From: Thalassotalea algicola | GTDB taxonomy: Bacteria; Pseudomonadota; Gammaproteobacteria; Enterobacterales; Alteromonadaceae | Length of the DNA stretch: 64,000 bases | NCBI RefSeq assembly: GCF_012932965.1 | Contig: NZ_JABBXH010000007.1 | Coordinates: forward strand, 62,001 to 126,000 | Direction: 5' to 3' | Shown: in pieces, positions 38,111-48,172 of the stretch | How the letters are laid out: the number at the start of each line of letters is the position of its first letter | How positions within the stretch are numbered: the stretch's first letter is position 1 | Made by a program: the position numbers and the translations under genes | The notes under the pieces: model-generated | What the model was told of the DNA's origin: nothing | Database searches by the model: none | The model's input: the letters and a program-made list of their open reading frames with translations, nothing else

Positions 38111-39148
38111 TTAAAAAAGTTCAATATCCCCTTCAATATTTACTGCCTTAACTAAGCCTTGCTCTATCAAGTTTTCAAAACTATAAAGACAATCACGGCC
38201 GTTCTCTTTTGCGTAATACAAAGCTTTGTCTGCATTGTCTAAAATTGTCGTTGGATGGTCTGTACTCATAATCTTTGCAAAGCCAATGCTGACCGTTACC
38301 TTCCCAACCATAGGGAATTTATGATTACGAACCACATTTATGAACTTATTTAGTGCGGTTTCTGCTTGTTCTTTTGTTATTGGTTCAAAAATAATGACAA
38401 ACTCCTCACCGCCAAATCGGAATAATAAGTCATTTTCGCGAAATACTTGCCGCATTAGTTGCGACAGTACGAGTAAAACCTCGTCACCATAAATGTGACC
38501 AAATTTATCGTTTACTTGTTTAAAGTGATCAATATCAACCACGGCAAGCCACGTGTAATCTAGATCTAACGGGTGTCTAACATTGCCTGGGCGTTGAATA
38601 CCGACTCGTTGCCTTGTGTATTGATTTGATAACAAACTGGTTAACTTACTTTCATAGGTTCTTCTGTTCAAAAGCCCCGTTAAAGTGTCGCGTTCACTGG
38701 TTGCCAAAACCGTATAAAAATTCTCACACACTTTGGCAACTGCAACTAAGGTATCTAAATATTTAGACAAACGATGCTCGGAAGAAACATCTATTGCGTA
38801 CACCACTTTGTTTTCATTGATAATTGGAATAAAAACATGATGAATATCATCTTCCGTTTGATAAACAGAAAGCTTGGTCAAAACGAGTAAGTTATCATCA
38901 ACATATTTTTTATATGCTTGTGGAATTGGTTTTTCCCATAAGTATTGTTTAATGCCGTTTTCATCTTCCTTCCCTGTTAAGGTATGGATAGGATTTAGTT
39001 GACGAGTTGGAAATTCTACTCCTTGATATAACGTAATAAAGCAGGTCGGAGAAAACTCCGCAATAGTCGCCAATATACTAATCCCTAGAGCACTGGAGTC
39101 ACGCTGGCTGGTAATTTCTACTATCGAATCGAGTACTTTATCCGTCAA
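38111..39148 (-). CDS. Diguanylate cyclase (GGDEF) with N-terminal GAF-like region
   Basis: The 345-residue cytoplasmic protein has an N-terminal sensor-like domain (about 1-155) of GAF-type pattern and a GGDEF domain with DTLTGLLNRRTYESKL, VVDIDHFKQVNDKFGHIYGD and the active site FRFGGEEFVIIFEP. The I-site RxxD (REND) stands five residues before GGEEF, so product inhibition is expected. It should make c-di-GMP. The start is a TTG with GAGG eight to nine bases upstream. It is convergent with the DsbA-like gene and divergent from map. Confidence 0.92.
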   Translation of the reverse strand: MTDKVLDSIVEITSQRDSSALGISILATIAEFSPTCFITLYQGVEFPTRQLNPIHTLTGKEDENGIKQYLWEKPIPQAYKKYVDDNLLVLTKLSVYQTEDDIHHVFIPIINENKVVYAIDVSSEHRLSKYLDTLVAVAKVCENFYTVLATSERDTLTGLLNRRTYESKLTSLLSNQYTRQRVGIQRPGNVRHPLDLDYTWLAVVDIDHFKQVNDKFGHIYGDEVLLVLSQLMRQVFRENDLLFRFGGEEFVIIFEPITKEQAETALNKFINVVRNHKFPMVGKVTVSIGFAKIMSTDHPTTILDNADKALYYAKENGRDCLYSFENLIEQGLVKAVNIEGDIELF

Positions 39149-39241
39149 TGTTACTACCTCAAATTAAATACAATCGATTACCTCTTATCTACATTATGGA
39201 TAAATAAGTAGTTTTTACCAAAACAATTAAAGACTCTATCA

Positions 39242-39270
39242 TTGGGATCGATTATAAAAACATGTAGAAT
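39242..39270 (+). promoter_or_regulatory. Promoter of map-glnD-dapD
   Basis: TTGGGA (39242-39247) and TAGAAT (39265-39270) are separated by exactly 17 bp, 36 bp upstream of the map start. Confidence 0.55.
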
Positions 39271-39305
39271 ATTAACAATTTTATTTTAGGCAAATTGAAT
39301 AATAG

Positions 39306-40094
39306 ATGACCATACCGATTAAAGATCAACAAGAAATAGAGAAAATGCGTATTGCAGGTAAGCTTGCTGCTGAAGTTTTAGAGATGATCGAACCTCATGT
39401 TAAAGCAGGTGTTACAACCGACGAATTAAATACGCTATGCGCTGAATATACAGACAAAGTACAAAACGCAATTTCTGCACCTTTGAACTATCATGGTTTC
39501 CCTAAATCAATTTGTACTTCAGTCAACCACGTTGTTTGTCACGGCATACCAAATGACTCTCCGCTTAAAGATGGCGACATTGTCAATATTGATATCACGG
39601 TAATTAAAGACGGTTACCATGGCGATACCAGCAAGATGTTTTTAATAGGTGATGTTAGTGCTGAAGACAGACGTTTATGTCGTATCACTCAAGAAGCACT
39701 TTATACGGGATTGAAGAAAGTAAAACCTGGCGTTGCCTTTGGTGAAATTGGCAATGCAATTCAAAAGTTCATCAAAAAGTCTGGTCGCTTTGGCATTGTA
39801 AAAGAATATTGTGGACACGGTATCGGTAAAGAATTCCACGAAGAGCCACAAATTGTTCATTACAAAAACAACGAAAAAACCAAAATTCAAGAAGGTATGT
39901 GTTTCACCGTTGAACCTATGATTAATATGGGCAAAGCTGGCACCATTTTAGATAAAGAAGATAACTGGACAGTTTACACGGTAGACGGTAAGAAATCGGC
40001 TCAGTGGGAACACACGATACTAGTAACCAAAACTGGTTGTGAAATATTGACCCTTAGAGGCGATGATACTATTCCTCGTCATTTAAACAATTAA
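39306..40094 (+). CDS. map: Methionine aminopeptidase, type I
   Basis: The 262-residue enzyme contains KMRIAGKLAAEVLEMIEPHV, SICTSVNHVVCHGIPNDSPL, GDIVNIDITVIKDGYHGDTS (two metal-binding Asp residues), EYCGHGIGKEFHEEPQIVHY (metal His) and GMCFTVEPMIN (metal Glu). It removes the start Met from nascent proteins. It is divergent from the diguanylate cyclase and rpsB block and is followed by glnD. Confidence 0.97.
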   Translation: MTIPIKDQQEIEKMRIAGKLAAEVLEMIEPHVKAGVTTDELNTLCAEYTDKVQNAISAPLNYHGFPKSICTSVNHVVCHGIPNDSPLKDGDIVNIDITVIKDGYHGDTSKMFLIGDVSAEDRRLCRITQEALYTGLKKVKPGVAFGEIGNAIQKFIKKSGRFGIVKEYCGHGIGKEFHEEPQIVHYKNNEKTKIQEGMCFTVEPMINMGKAGTILDKEDNWTVYTVDGKKSAQWEHTILVTKTGCEILTLRGDDTIPRHLNN

Positions 40095-40113
40095 CTAAAA
40101 GACCAAAAACGCT

Positions 40114-42738
40114 GTGGAAAATAACAATACCATACCCAGTCAATTTCAAACCCCTTTTTGTGTAAGCGCTCCCAATTTGTCGAGCGCTGATATTTGCGCG
40201 CTCAGTCAAGAGTTTAACCAATGGTTATTATCTATATTTAACAATATAGATATGGAACTAATTATTCAGGCTCGCGCATATTATGTCGATTTATTACTTT
40301 CAAAACTTTGGACTCAACATCAGCTTGATGAGTACCAAGTGAGTCTGCTTGCTGTTGGTGGTTATGGCCGTGGTGAACTGCATCCACAATCAGACGTTGA
40401 TATTTTGCTACTTACTCAAAAACAAACAACAACAGAGTTAGAAGAAAAGATTGGCGCATTCATCACACAACTATGGGATGTAAAACTCGATATTGGTCAC
40501 AGCGTACGTGATATTCAAGAATGCTTAAAACAAGCAGTTAATGACGTAACCGTTGCTACTAACCTGATGGAAATGAGGTTGGTTTGTGGGAATAAAATTC
40601 TATCCGATCAACTACAGCCATTGTTACAAGAAGACGTTTTTTGGACTTCGCAAAAATTCTTTATTGCCAAACGTGATGAACAAGAAGCACGCCACCAACA
40701 ATATCATGGTGCCTCATACACGTTAGAGCCAAATTTAAAAGCTAACCCTGGCGGTTTACGGGATATTCAAACCATCGCTTGGGTTGCAAAGCGACACTTT
40801 ATGGCAAATTCGCTAGAAGAGTTAATTAATCATAACTATCTAACATTAAACGAGCATAACGAGCTAATTGAGTGTCAAGACTATTTATGGCGTATGCGTT
40901 TTGCCCTCCACCACGTCGCTGGCCGCAGCGAAAATAGATTGCTATTCGACTACCAAGCAGACGTTGCAAAAATGTTGGGGTTTGGTGATGCTGGAAAGCC
41001 AGCTGTTGAACGCATGATGAAACGGTTTTTCCGCATTATCGGCCGCGTTGAAGAGCTTAATAAAATGTTACTTCAACATTTTGAAAAAGAAATCTTAAAT
41101 AAAGGTAAAACGCCTGAAATAATTGAAATAAATAATGATTTCTATATCGAAGATGGTCTAATCAAAGTTTATAGTAATCGAATATTTATGCGCTCGGTTA
41201 AAATCATGGAAATGTTTTTAGTCATTGCAGAAAACCCAGCGATTAAAGGTCTTCACCCTGATACTTTGCGTTTATTACGTAATACACGTCGCCGCTTAAT
41301 TTCTCGCCTAAATGATTATGAGGAAAGCCGTCAGCTTTTTGTCAAAATTATTAAGCACCCTCGTGGCCTTGGGTTGGCATTTAACTTAATGCACCGACAC
41401 AGTATTTTGTCGGCTTATCTACCTGAGTGGCGCTCTATTGTCGGGCAAATGCAATTTGATTTATTCCATGCATATTCAGTAGACGAACACAGTTTTCGCT
41501 TAATTAAAAATTTATATCGTTTTAGCCAACCTGAACACAATCATGAGTTTCCACTTTGTAGCAAAATAGTTCAACGCATTCGTAAACCAGAAGTGCTATA
41601 TTTCGCAGGTATCTTCCACGATATCGCAAAAGGCCGAGGCGGCGACCATGCCGAACTTGGCGCGATTGACGCTCTTAACTTTGCCAAAATGCACAATATC
41701 AATGATCACGATGGTCGCATGATCTCTTGGCTAGTAAAAGAGCATTTAACCATGTCAGTAACTGCTCAACGACGAGACATTTCAGATCCCGATGTCATCA
41801 AGGAATTTGGAGACATCGTCCGAGATGAAGCTCATTTAGACTATCTATACTGTTTAACCGTTGCCGATATGCGAGCAACGAACGAGAGCCTTTGGAATAG
41901 CTGGAAAGCAAATCTGCTAGAAGAGTTATACAATGCAACCAAACGCGCCTTTAGACGCGGTTTAGAAAAGCCGGTTGATTTGCGTTCAAAAATAAGAGAA
42001 AACCAAGATCAAGCATTAGAATTGTTGTTTGAAAGAAATACCGACAAAGACGAGATAGAAACACTATGGCAAGAATTTAAAGCAGATTACTTCTTGCGCT
42101 ACTCGCCTGACCAAATATGTTGGCATACACGTCATATTTTGGCTCATGATAGAAGTGAGCCTATGGTATTAATTAGCCCTAAGCCATACCGTGGCGGCAC
42201 AGAAGTATTTGTATTCACGCAAGATCAAGCCAATATTTTCGCCAATACTGTTGCGATATTAGGTAATAAACGCCTATCTATTCACGATGCCAAAATCATT
42301 ACCAGTAAAACCGGGTATACACTCAATACTTTTGTGGTGCTTGATCATCAATCAAAACCGATTGATGATGAGTATCGTATGGTTGAAATTTCACAATCAT
42401 TAGTCAAGCGCTTAAATCAAGACACATTAAACACGATTGAAGTTCAACCCGTATCGAAAAGATTCAAGACATTTAAAGTCAAAACTCAAGTAAGCTTTAT
42501 CGATACCGAAGATAAAAAATCCACTATGTTAGAGATTTTGGCTGCCGATCGACCAGGTTTGCTCGCCAGCTTTGCGCAAGTTTTCCAAGATCTGAAATTA
42601 CATATTCATACCGCAAAAATCACCACGTTTGGTGAAAAAGCAGAAGATGTATTTACCGTATCTAATGCTGATGGCCAGCAGTTAACCGAACAAGAAAAAA
42701 CTCTACTAAGTGAACGCCTTCGTGGTGATATCACTTAA
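40114..42738 (+). CDS. glnD: PII uridylyltransferase/uridylyl-removing enzyme
   Basis: The 874-residue protein has the nucleotidyltransferase site [20 protein letters not shown], an HD domain with [20 protein letters not shown], and two C-terminal ACT domains (about 690-770 and 795-870, the latter with [20 protein letters not shown]). It adds or removes UMP on PII in response to glutamine and so controls nitrogen assimilation. The start is a GTG, 19 bp after the map stop. Confidence 0.96.
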   Translation: MENNNTIPSQFQTPFCVSAPNLSSADICALSQEFNQWLLSIFNNIDMELIIQARAYYVDLLLSKLWTQHQLDEYQVSLLAVGGYGRGELHPQSDVDILLLTQKQTTTELEEKIGAFITQLWDVKLDIGHSVRDIQECLKQAVNDVTVATNLMEMRLVCGNKILSDQLQPLLQEDVFWTSQKFFIAKRDEQEARHQQYHGASYTLEPNLKANPGGLRDIQTIAWVAKRHFMANSLEELINHNYLTLNEHNELIECQDYLWRMRFALHHVAGRSENRLLFDYQADVAKMLGFGDAGKPAVERMMKRFFRIIGRVEELNKMLLQHFEKEILNKGKTPEIIEINNDFYIEDGLIKVYSNRIFMRSVKIMEMFLVIAENPAIKGLHPDTLRLLRNTRRRLISRLNDYEESRQLFVKIIKHPRGLGLAFNLMHRHSILSAYLPEWRSIVGQMQFDLFHAYSVDEHSFRLIKNLYRFSQPEHNHEFPLCSKIVQRIRKPEVLYFAGIFHDIAKGRGGDHAELGAIDALNFAKMHNINDHDGRMISWLVKEHLTMSVTAQRRDISDPDVIKEFGDIVRDEAHLDYLYCLTVADMRATNESLWNSWKANLLEELYNATKRAFRRGLEKPVDLRSKIRENQDQALELLFERNTDKDEIETLWQEFKADYFLRYSPDQICWHTRHILAHDRSEPMVLISPKPYRGGTEVFVFTQDQANIFANTVAILGNKRLSIHDAKIITSKTGYTLNTFVVLDHQSKPIDDEYRMVEISQSLVKRLNQDTLNTIEVQPVSKRFKTFKVKTQVSFIDTEDKKSTMLEILAADRPGLLASFAQVFQDLKLHIHTAKITTFGEKAEDVFTVSNADGQQLTEQEKTLLSERLRGDIT

Positions 42739-42759
42739 ATTGAACTCACAGGAATTATC

Positions 42760-43590
42760 ATGAGCAACTTACAAGCTACAATTGAACAAGCATTCGAAAA
42801 TAGAATGTCTATTACACCAAGTACTGTCACGCCAGAAGTAAAAGATGCAGTGCTTTCTGCACTTGCCGCCCTCAACAATGGTAGTGCACGTGTTGCAGAA
42901 AAAGTTGCTGGCGAATGGGTAGTACACCAATGGCTTAAAAAAGCCGTATTACTTAGTTTTCGCATTTGGGACAACACTGTGATTGACGGTGCTGAAAGTA
43001 AATTTTTCGATAAAGTTCCATTAAAATACAGCAATTACACACAAGAAATGTTTGAAGCTGATGGTGTTCGCGTTGTACCGCCTGCAGCCGTTAGAACGGG
43101 TAGCTTTGTCGGTAAAAATGTTGTTGTTATGCCAAGCTATATAAACATTGGCGCTTTTGTTGACGAAGGCACTATGGTTGATACTTGGGCCACAGTTGGC
43201 TCATGTGCTCAAATTGGTAAAAATGTCCATTTATCTGGTGGTGTCGGCATTGGTGGCGTATTAGAGCCACTGCAAGCAGGGCCAACTATCATTGAAGACA
43301 ACTGCTTTATCGGCGCTCGTTCTGAAATTGTTGAAGGCGTTGTTGTTGAAGAAGGTGCTGTAATATCAATGGGTGTCTATATTGGTCAAAGTACACGTAT
43401 TTTTGATCGTGAAACGGGTGAGGTACATTATGGTCGCGTTCCGGCAGGCTCGGTTGTGGTGCCAGGAAACTTACCGTCTAAATGTGGGACTTATAGCTTA
43501 TACGCTGCGATAATTGTGAAAAAAGTAGATGCTAAAACACGTGCTAAAGTGGGCATCAATGCACTACTTCGTTCAGTTACTGACGAGTAA
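42760..43590 (+). CDS. dapD: Tetrahydrodipicolinate N-succinyltransferase
   Basis: The 276-residue protein has an N-terminal helical domain (starting [20 protein letters not shown]) and a left-handed beta-helix ([40 protein letters not shown]) with the catalytic and substrate residues of DapD. It succinylates tetrahydrodipicolinate in the lysine/diaminopimelate pathway. It is 21 bp downstream of glnD, in the conserved map-glnD-dapD order, and is followed by a terminator. Confidence 0.97.
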   Translation: MSNLQATIEQAFENRMSITPSTVTPEVKDAVLSALAALNNGSARVAEKVAGEWVVHQWLKKAVLLSFRIWDNTVIDGAESKFFDKVPLKYSNYTQEMFEADGVRVVPPAAVRTGSFVGKNVVVMPSYINIGAFVDEGTMVDTWATVGSCAQIGKNVHLSGGVGIGGVLEPLQAGPTIIEDNCFIGARSEIVEGVVVEEGAVISMGVYIGQSTRIFDRETGEVHYGRVPAGSVVVPGNLPSKCGTYSLYAAIIVKKVDAKTRAKVGINALLRSVTDE

Positions 43591-43609
43591 TATTTAAACA
43601 AAAACCAAT

Positions 43610-43660
43610 AAACGCTAAATTTTTGACACTAAGAAAAGTGGCTTAATTTGGCGTTTTTTT
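43610..43660 (+). terminator. Terminator after dapD
   Basis: AAACGCTAAATT (43610-43621) pairs with AATTTGGCGTTT (43645-43656) with one T-G wobble. The loop contains a small inner CAC/GTG stem, and the right arm runs into TTTTTTT. Confidence 0.75.
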
Positions 43661-43805
43661 ATGCTCAATTGAAAAATAAATAAACAAATTAATTGTTTTA
43701 ACTAGAGGGACTTAGTAACAAAACAAAGCTAAATCTTTCCGTCAAAAATACGTTTGGTATAGCCCTTGCTCTATTGGGTTAAAGGCAGTAACTAAGCAGT
43801 TAACC

Positions 43806-44162
43806 ATGATGACATTTAAAACTTTATTTAGCTTAATATTAATCACCTTGATCAGCGCATGCTCTAGTACTCAAGAGTATAGTTATCAAGATTATCCAAT
43901 AGAGAAAAAATCGTTAACTAACGATACCGAATTGCTCGTTAACTTACTAAAGCGCCCTACTACTGCAGATCAAATAATGATGGCACAATTTGCCGCAACA
44001 CAATCACAATATTTTAATTTGCCACAAGTGAGCTACGTCAGAATTAGAGGCAATAAGCAGTCTAACAGTATTGAAAGCGACAATAGTCAACCTCAACATC
44101 ACTTAGATATTTTATATAGCAATATTGAAGCGAACCTAGCGCAGGTTTCTGCACCTTACTAG
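43806..44162 (+). CDS. Small hypothetical lipoprotein
   Basis: The 118-residue product has a lipoprotein signal (LILITLISAC with Cys19 for lipidation). The rest is polar, with a helical segment (TNDTELLVNLLKRPTTADQI) and no domain I recognise. The stop codon overlaps that of convergent truC by 4 bp. It is probably periplasmic and anchored in the inner or outer membrane; Ser at +2 favours the outer membrane. Confidence 0.65.
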   Translation: MMTFKTLFSLILITLISACSSTQEYSYQDYPIEKKSLTNDTELLVNLLKRPTTADQIMMAQFAATQSQYFNLPQVSYVRIRGNKQSNSIESDNSQPQHHLDILYSNIEANLAQVSAPY

Positions 44163-44932
44163 GCTAGCTCTACTTGCCATTCCAGCTGGTCAAATAACTG
44201 CTGCCACTGTTGGTCAAATGAAGCCGATATCATTATCGGCTTTTTTGTTACTGGATGATCAAATTGCAAACTCTGTGCGAACAACATCAAGCGTTTAAAG
44301 CCAAACTCTTGGTGAAAAAATGGGTTTTGCTTGTTATCACCATAATTTACATCACCGATAATAGGAAACCTAAGGTGCGCTAGATGCCGCCTTATTTGAT
44401 GTCGCCTTCCTGTTTTAGGTTTAAGCCTTACCAACGAATAGCGAACGCTATCATAACGCCCAACTGGTTTATTAATTACCCCTTGTTGCAAGGTCTGGTA
44501 TTCGGTAATCGCCAGCTGAGCTTCCTTGTCTTGACTCGCAAATTTATCACCTATTTTATCTAGCTTAGGTTTGAGTGGGTAATCTACTACACCACATTCA
44601 TTCAAAAAGCCTCGCACCAACGCGAAGTAAGTTTTTTCAATTGCCCTTTGATCAAACAGTTCGTTAAGTGCTTTTGCTGTTTTCTCGTCAAGTGCAAACA
44701 ACAGCACACCGCTTGTTGGTTTGTCGAGTCGATGAATTGGGTAAACATATTTACCCACTTGATCACGCACTAGCTGCAAAGCGAAATATTTTTCATGGCG
44801 GTCTAAAAAACTACGATGAACGAATAGTCCAGCAGGCTTATCCACCGCTACCATATAATCATCTTGATAGAGAATATTTAATACCGGTTTTTCATCCAGT
44901 TCGCATTCATTTAATTGTTCAGTCATGATCAT
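44159..44932 (-). CDS. truC: tRNA pseudouridine(65) synthase
   Basis: The RluA-type pseudouridine synthase has the catalytic motif YPIHRLDKPTSGVLLFALDE (Asp) and ILYQDDYMVAVDKPAGLFVH near the start. RYSLVRLKPKTGRRHQIRRH and PIIGDVNYGDNKQNPFF follow. The HRSFLDRHE segment and size (257 residues) fit TruC, which modifies U65 of tRNA-Ile/Asp. The start is the ATG at 44932 or 44926. In several gammaproteobacteria truC lies near the DUF3549/DUF3301 genes, as here. Confidence 0.9.
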   Translation of the reverse strand: MIMTEQLNECELDEKPVLNILYQDDYMVAVDKPAGLFVHRSFLDRHEKYFALQLVRDQVGKYVYPIHRLDKPTSGVLLFALDEKTAKALNELFDQRAIEKTYFALVRGFLNECGVVDYPLKPKLDKIGDKFASQDKEAQLAITEYQTLQQGVINKPVGRYDSVRYSLVRLKPKTGRRHQIRRHLAHLRFPIIGDVNYGDNKQNPFFHQEFGFKRLMLFAQSLQFDHPVTKKPIMISASFDQQWQQLFDQLEWQVELA

Positions 44933-45053
44933 CAATTAGTCCACACTGTCTACTACGTAACGTATCGCCACAAAAAAATTTTGTTGATAATGAACTTAAC
45001 ATCGCACTTAATAGTGCTTTTAGTGCACGTAGTTGTTGAATATCTCGAGTCAT
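44919..45053 (-). CDS. Possible 44-residue small protein upstream of truC
   Basis: An ATG at 45053 opens a 44-codon frame starting MTRDIQQLRALKALLSAMLS and ending DDHD, with its stop 11 bases inside truC, so the two could be translationally coupled. The first half is an amphipathic helix and the second half has two cysteines. The ribosome-binding site is weak (GAGA at 12 bases). It lies where relatives may carry yqcC, but similarity to YqcC is not convincing. Confidence 0.3.
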   Translation of the reverse strand: MTRDIQQLRALKALLSAMLSSLSTKFFCGDTLRSRQCGLIDDHD

Positions 45054-45123
45054 CGGAATTTCTCATAGTGTTATCGGCATATTATCGGTAAAATTCCCGA
45101 CAAATTCGACTAGTAATTAAGTT

Positions 45124-46134
45124 ATGGATCGCATAGATACTATTTCAGAGCTTTTGTTGTGCTCTGGCTCCCAATATCGCATCTACGATATAGGTAGAAA
45201 AATAACCAAAATTTCAAAAGAAGACTTTAATCGCCTAGAGCAAAATCAAATGCCCTATCCATACCCAATTCAGGGGCATGCTATTTTTGCAGTTGCATTT
45301 TGGCAAGTAAAAGCTAAAACGCCATATTTGTGGTTTATTAAACTACCACTTGATGAGAGAGGTTTATTAAACCAAGGCGCAAGGAATCATTTTATTGCGA
45401 TTATTGTTGAAGCACTTGGTTCAGATCTTACTGTCGATCCTTCTGAAAAACAGCAAGAACTGCTAAATAGTAACCCGTACCATGTACAACCTGCAGAATA
45501 TAAACTTGCTGCAATTAATAGCTTAGTGCGAAAAGAACTCAAGCAAAGTGCCAGTATTCACTTTGAGCATTTTCAAACCTATATCAACGGCCAAATGGCA
45601 TGGGATGACTGGAAAAACATAGGTATTCAGGGAATCAACGATTTAGCTTGCGAATTATCGCAGCCAGAAATAGCTCAAGCTGTTGCGGCGAATGTAAAGC
45701 AATTTCCTGAGCAGGTATTCTTCCCATTGTGTCAGGCACTTGAAAATCACGAGTTACCACTGTCTATTATCGACGCCCTTCTCGAACTCGAGAAAAACAG
45801 AAATGAACATGCAATTACCGTACATGTCATCCGAGCATTTTCTAGCACCACAGAGCATCCGCATGTTCAGCAGTTTATCGCATCATTGTTAAACGAACCG
45901 CAAACCGACGATATCTATATCACAATTGCTGGTCGTTGCTGGCAAGCTATATCAGCACAAGGTCTTGAACAACTACTCTCGGGGTTAGCCAAACAGAAAG
46001 ATTTAGCGCTATTCAGTGCTATTTTTAAAGATCTAGTTGCAATTCCTTTACTAAGGCCTCATGTATTTGCATTAATGCGCAGTGATACACGCAGCGATGC
46101 TCTAGCAAAAGCTATTGGGCAACTATTTAATTGA
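45124..46134 (+). CDS. DUF3549 family protein
   Basis: The 336-residue cytoplasmic protein starts MDRIDTISELLLCSGSQYRI, then YDIGRKITKISKEDFNRLE. IQGHAIFAVAFWQVK and LWFIKLPLDERGLLNQGAR follow, matching the DUF3549 family of Alteromonadales and Vibrionales. The rest is mostly helical, with a repeat-like C-terminal half. The function is not known. It is divergent from truC and 13 bp upstream of the DUF3301 gene, so the two form an operon. Confidence 0.85.
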   Translation: MDRIDTISELLLCSGSQYRIYDIGRKITKISKEDFNRLEQNQMPYPYPIQGHAIFAVAFWQVKAKTPYLWFIKLPLDERGLLNQGARNHFIAIIVEALGSDLTVDPSEKQQELLNSNPYHVQPAEYKLAAINSLVRKELKQSASIHFEHFQTYINGQMAWDDWKNIGIQGINDLACELSQPEIAQAVAANVKQFPEQVFFPLCQALENHELPLSIIDALLELEKNRNEHAITVHVIRAFSSTTEHPHVQQFIASLLNEPQTDDIYITIAGRCWQAISAQGLEQLLSGLAKQKDLALFSAIFKDLVAIPLLRPHVFALMRSDTRSDALAKAIGQLFN

Positions 46135-46147
46135 AAGAGTAAAGTTT

Positions 46148-46447
46148 ATGGGTGATATTTACCTACTACTCGGTATTTTCTTGATCGGTTGGTATTTTTG
46201 GTATTTAAGAAAGGTTGCGGAAATGGCACGAGTGCATGCCGTTCGTTACTGTAAACAACAAGGATTGCAATTTATTTCAATTGCCAGACAAAGTGCCAAA
46301 CCAAGCTTTGGAAAAAGAGAAGGTATTTATATTAAAAGCTGTTTCGAATTTGAATTTAGTGGTGACGGGGAATCTAGTGCTATAGGAATTATCCATCTTA
46401 ATGGATTAAGGCTTAATCATATCGATCTACCTGCTTACAAGATATAG
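46148..46447 (+). CDS. DUF3301 family small membrane protein
   Basis: The 99-residue protein starts at ATG 46148, 13 bp after the DUF3549 stop; an in-frame start at 46115 would overlap that gene. It has one N-terminal membrane helix (DIYLLLGIFLIGWYFWYL) and a soluble part with YCKQQGLQFISIARQSA and a basic-acidic C-terminal beta region. This matches DUF3301. The function is unknown. Confidence 0.82.
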   Translation: MGDIYLLLGIFLIGWYFWYLRKVAEMARVHAVRYCKQQGLQFISIARQSAKPSFGKREGIYIKSCFEFEFSGDGESSAIGIIHLNGLRLNHIDLPAYKI

Positions 46448-46465
46448 TCTTAATGTTTACTCCAT

Positions 46466-46500
46466 AAAAAAAGCCAAATGTAATGACATTTGGCTTTTTA
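46466..46500. terminator. Bidirectional terminator between the DUF3301 gene and mmsA
   Basis: AAAAAGCCAAATGT (46468-46481) and ACATTTGGCTTTTT (46486-46499) form a perfect 14-bp stem with an AATG loop and T runs on both strands. Confidence 0.9.
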
Positions 46501-46532
46501 TTTGTGTTTTATGTTTTACAGCAATTTAACCG

Positions 46533-48035
46533 TTATTTAAGGCTGATTGTCGTGTGCACTTCTGAGCCATCTTGATGATCAGGTTCAAACCAACGAGCTG
46601 TAACAGACTTAGTTTGTGTCCAGAAACTAATGGTTTGCTTACCATTTGGCCCTAAATCACCTAATTTTGACGCACGAGAACCAGTAAAGCTGAAGTAAGC
46701 TACAGGTACAGGGATCGGTACATTAATACCTACTTGACCTACATCAATATCATTTTCAAATTTACGAGCATTCCAACCACTCGATGTAAATAATGAAGTA
46801 CCGTTACCATTAGGGTTAGCATTAATAATTTCAATCGCTTCTTCTAATGTATCAGCTTCCAGTACACATAACGCTGGGCCAAAAATTTCTTGCGTATAAA
46901 TATCCATATCAGTCGTTACGTTAGAGAACATTGTAGGACCAACAAAGTTACCTTTCTCATAACCTTCAACCACACAATCGCGACCATCTACTAGCAATTT
47001 AGCACCTTGTTCTACGCCAGAATTAAGAATGCGGATTATGCGCTCTTTAGCTTGCGGCGATACTACAGGGCCAAGATCAGCATCACGCTGTGTTCCTGGG
47101 CCAACTTTCATTAACTTGGCACGCTCAGCAATTTCAGGCAACCAGTTACGTGCTTCACCAACTAAAATAGTCACTGGGTTTGCCATACAACGCTGGCCTG
47201 CGGCACCAAAGGCACTACCAAGTAAATCGTTAATCGCGCGATCTTTATTAGCGTCAGGCATGATAACCATATGGTTCTTTGCGCCCATCATCGATTGACA
47301 GCGTTTACCATGTTTACTTGCATGATTATAAACATGTGTTCCAACATGAGTTGAGCCGATAAATGAAACCGCTTTTACTTCATCAGCTTCAATTAATTGA
47401 TTAACTGTATCTGGACCACCATGAACAACATTAATAACACCAGCAGGTAAACCAGCTTCAATCGCTAACTCAACAAAACGAATAGTAGACGACGGGTCTT
47501 GCTCTGATGGTTTTAAAACAAATGTGTTACCACAAGCAATTGCAGGAGGAAACATAAATGCCGCTAACATCACAGGGAAGTTAAACGCAGTAATACCAAC
47601 ACCAACACCTAGTGGTTTGTTTAATGTATAAGTATCTACGCCTGTTGCAGCGTTATTCGCCATTTCACCAAGTTGTAAACGAGTAATAGAACATGCATTT
47701 TCAATTGCTTCTAATGCACGACCCACTTCACCTTCAGCGTCTGGTAAGGTCTTACCATGTTCTTCAGTAATTAACGCACCAATTTCTTCTACGTTATTAC
47801 GTACTAGTTCTTGGAACTTAAGCATAATGCGCATGCGATTAGTTAATGAAACCTTTGACCAAGTTTTAAATGCGTCATGGGCTGCAGATACTGCTGCCTG
47901 TACTTCTTCCGGCGTTGCCATAGGCACACGAGCAACTACTTCTTGTGTTGCAGGGTTTAAGACATCTAACCAGTCATTTGATTTCGATTGTACTTTCTCA
48001 CCGTTAATAATCAGTGGAATTTCTTTAATAGACAT
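46533..48035 (-). CDS. mmsA: CoA-acylating methylmalonate-semialdehyde dehydrogenase
   Basis: The 500-residue enzyme starts IPLIINGEKVQSKSNDWLDV. Its motifs include GITAFNFPVMLAAFMFPPAI, FVLKPSEQDPSSTI, VSFIGSTHVGTHVYNHASKH, the catalytic Cys in GAAGQRCMANPV, and IFGPALCVLEADTLEEAIEI. The SMMGAKNHMVIMPDA segment is typical of the CoA-dependent MMSDH branch of the aldehyde dehydrogenase superfamily. It converts methylmalonate semialdehyde to propionyl-CoA in valine (and inositol) breakdown with NAD. It is divergent from a LysR gene, its likely regulator, and ends at a bidirectional terminator. Confidence 0.95.
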   Translation of the reverse strand: MSIKEIPLIINGEKVQSKSNDWLDVLNPATQEVVARVPMATPEEVQAAVSAAHDAFKTWSKVSLTNRMRIMLKFQELVRNNVEEIGALITEEHGKTLPDAEGEVGRALEAIENACSITRLQLGEMANNAATGVDTYTLNKPLGVGVGITAFNFPVMLAAFMFPPAIACGNTFVLKPSEQDPSSTIRFVELAIEAGLPAGVINVVHGGPDTVNQLIEADEVKAVSFIGSTHVGTHVYNHASKHGKRCQSMMGAKNHMVIMPDANKDRAINDLLGSAFGAAGQRCMANPVTILVGEARNWLPEIAERAKLMKVGPGTQRDADLGPVVSPQAKERIIRILNSGVEQGAKLLVDGRDCVVEGYEKGNFVGPTMFSNVTTDMDIYTQEIFGPALCVLEADTLEEAIEIINANPNGNGTSLFTSSGWNARKFENDIDVGQVGINVPIPVPVAYFSFTGSRASKLGDLGPNGKQTISFWTQTKSVTARWFEPDHQDGSEVHTTISLK

Positions 48036-48108
48036 AAAAGCCCCTTTGTAAGTTTTCAGGACGAAGTAAAATTGCTGACTACGTTATGCCTATTTCACTT
48101 GAACAACA

Positions 48109-48138
48109 ATATGCATAAGTGCAAAATACATTGCATAT
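48109..48138. promoter_or_regulatory. Nested inverted repeat, candidate LysR operator
   Basis: ATATGCA (48109-48115) and TGCATAT (48132-48138) face each other, with an inner TGCAA-N6-TTGCA (48120-48135). The site is in the 137-bp space between mmsA and the LysR gene, where a LysR regulator normally binds. Confidence 0.5.
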
Positions 48139-48172
48139 ATACAAACCAGCTAATTTTTAAAGTGATAAGTTG

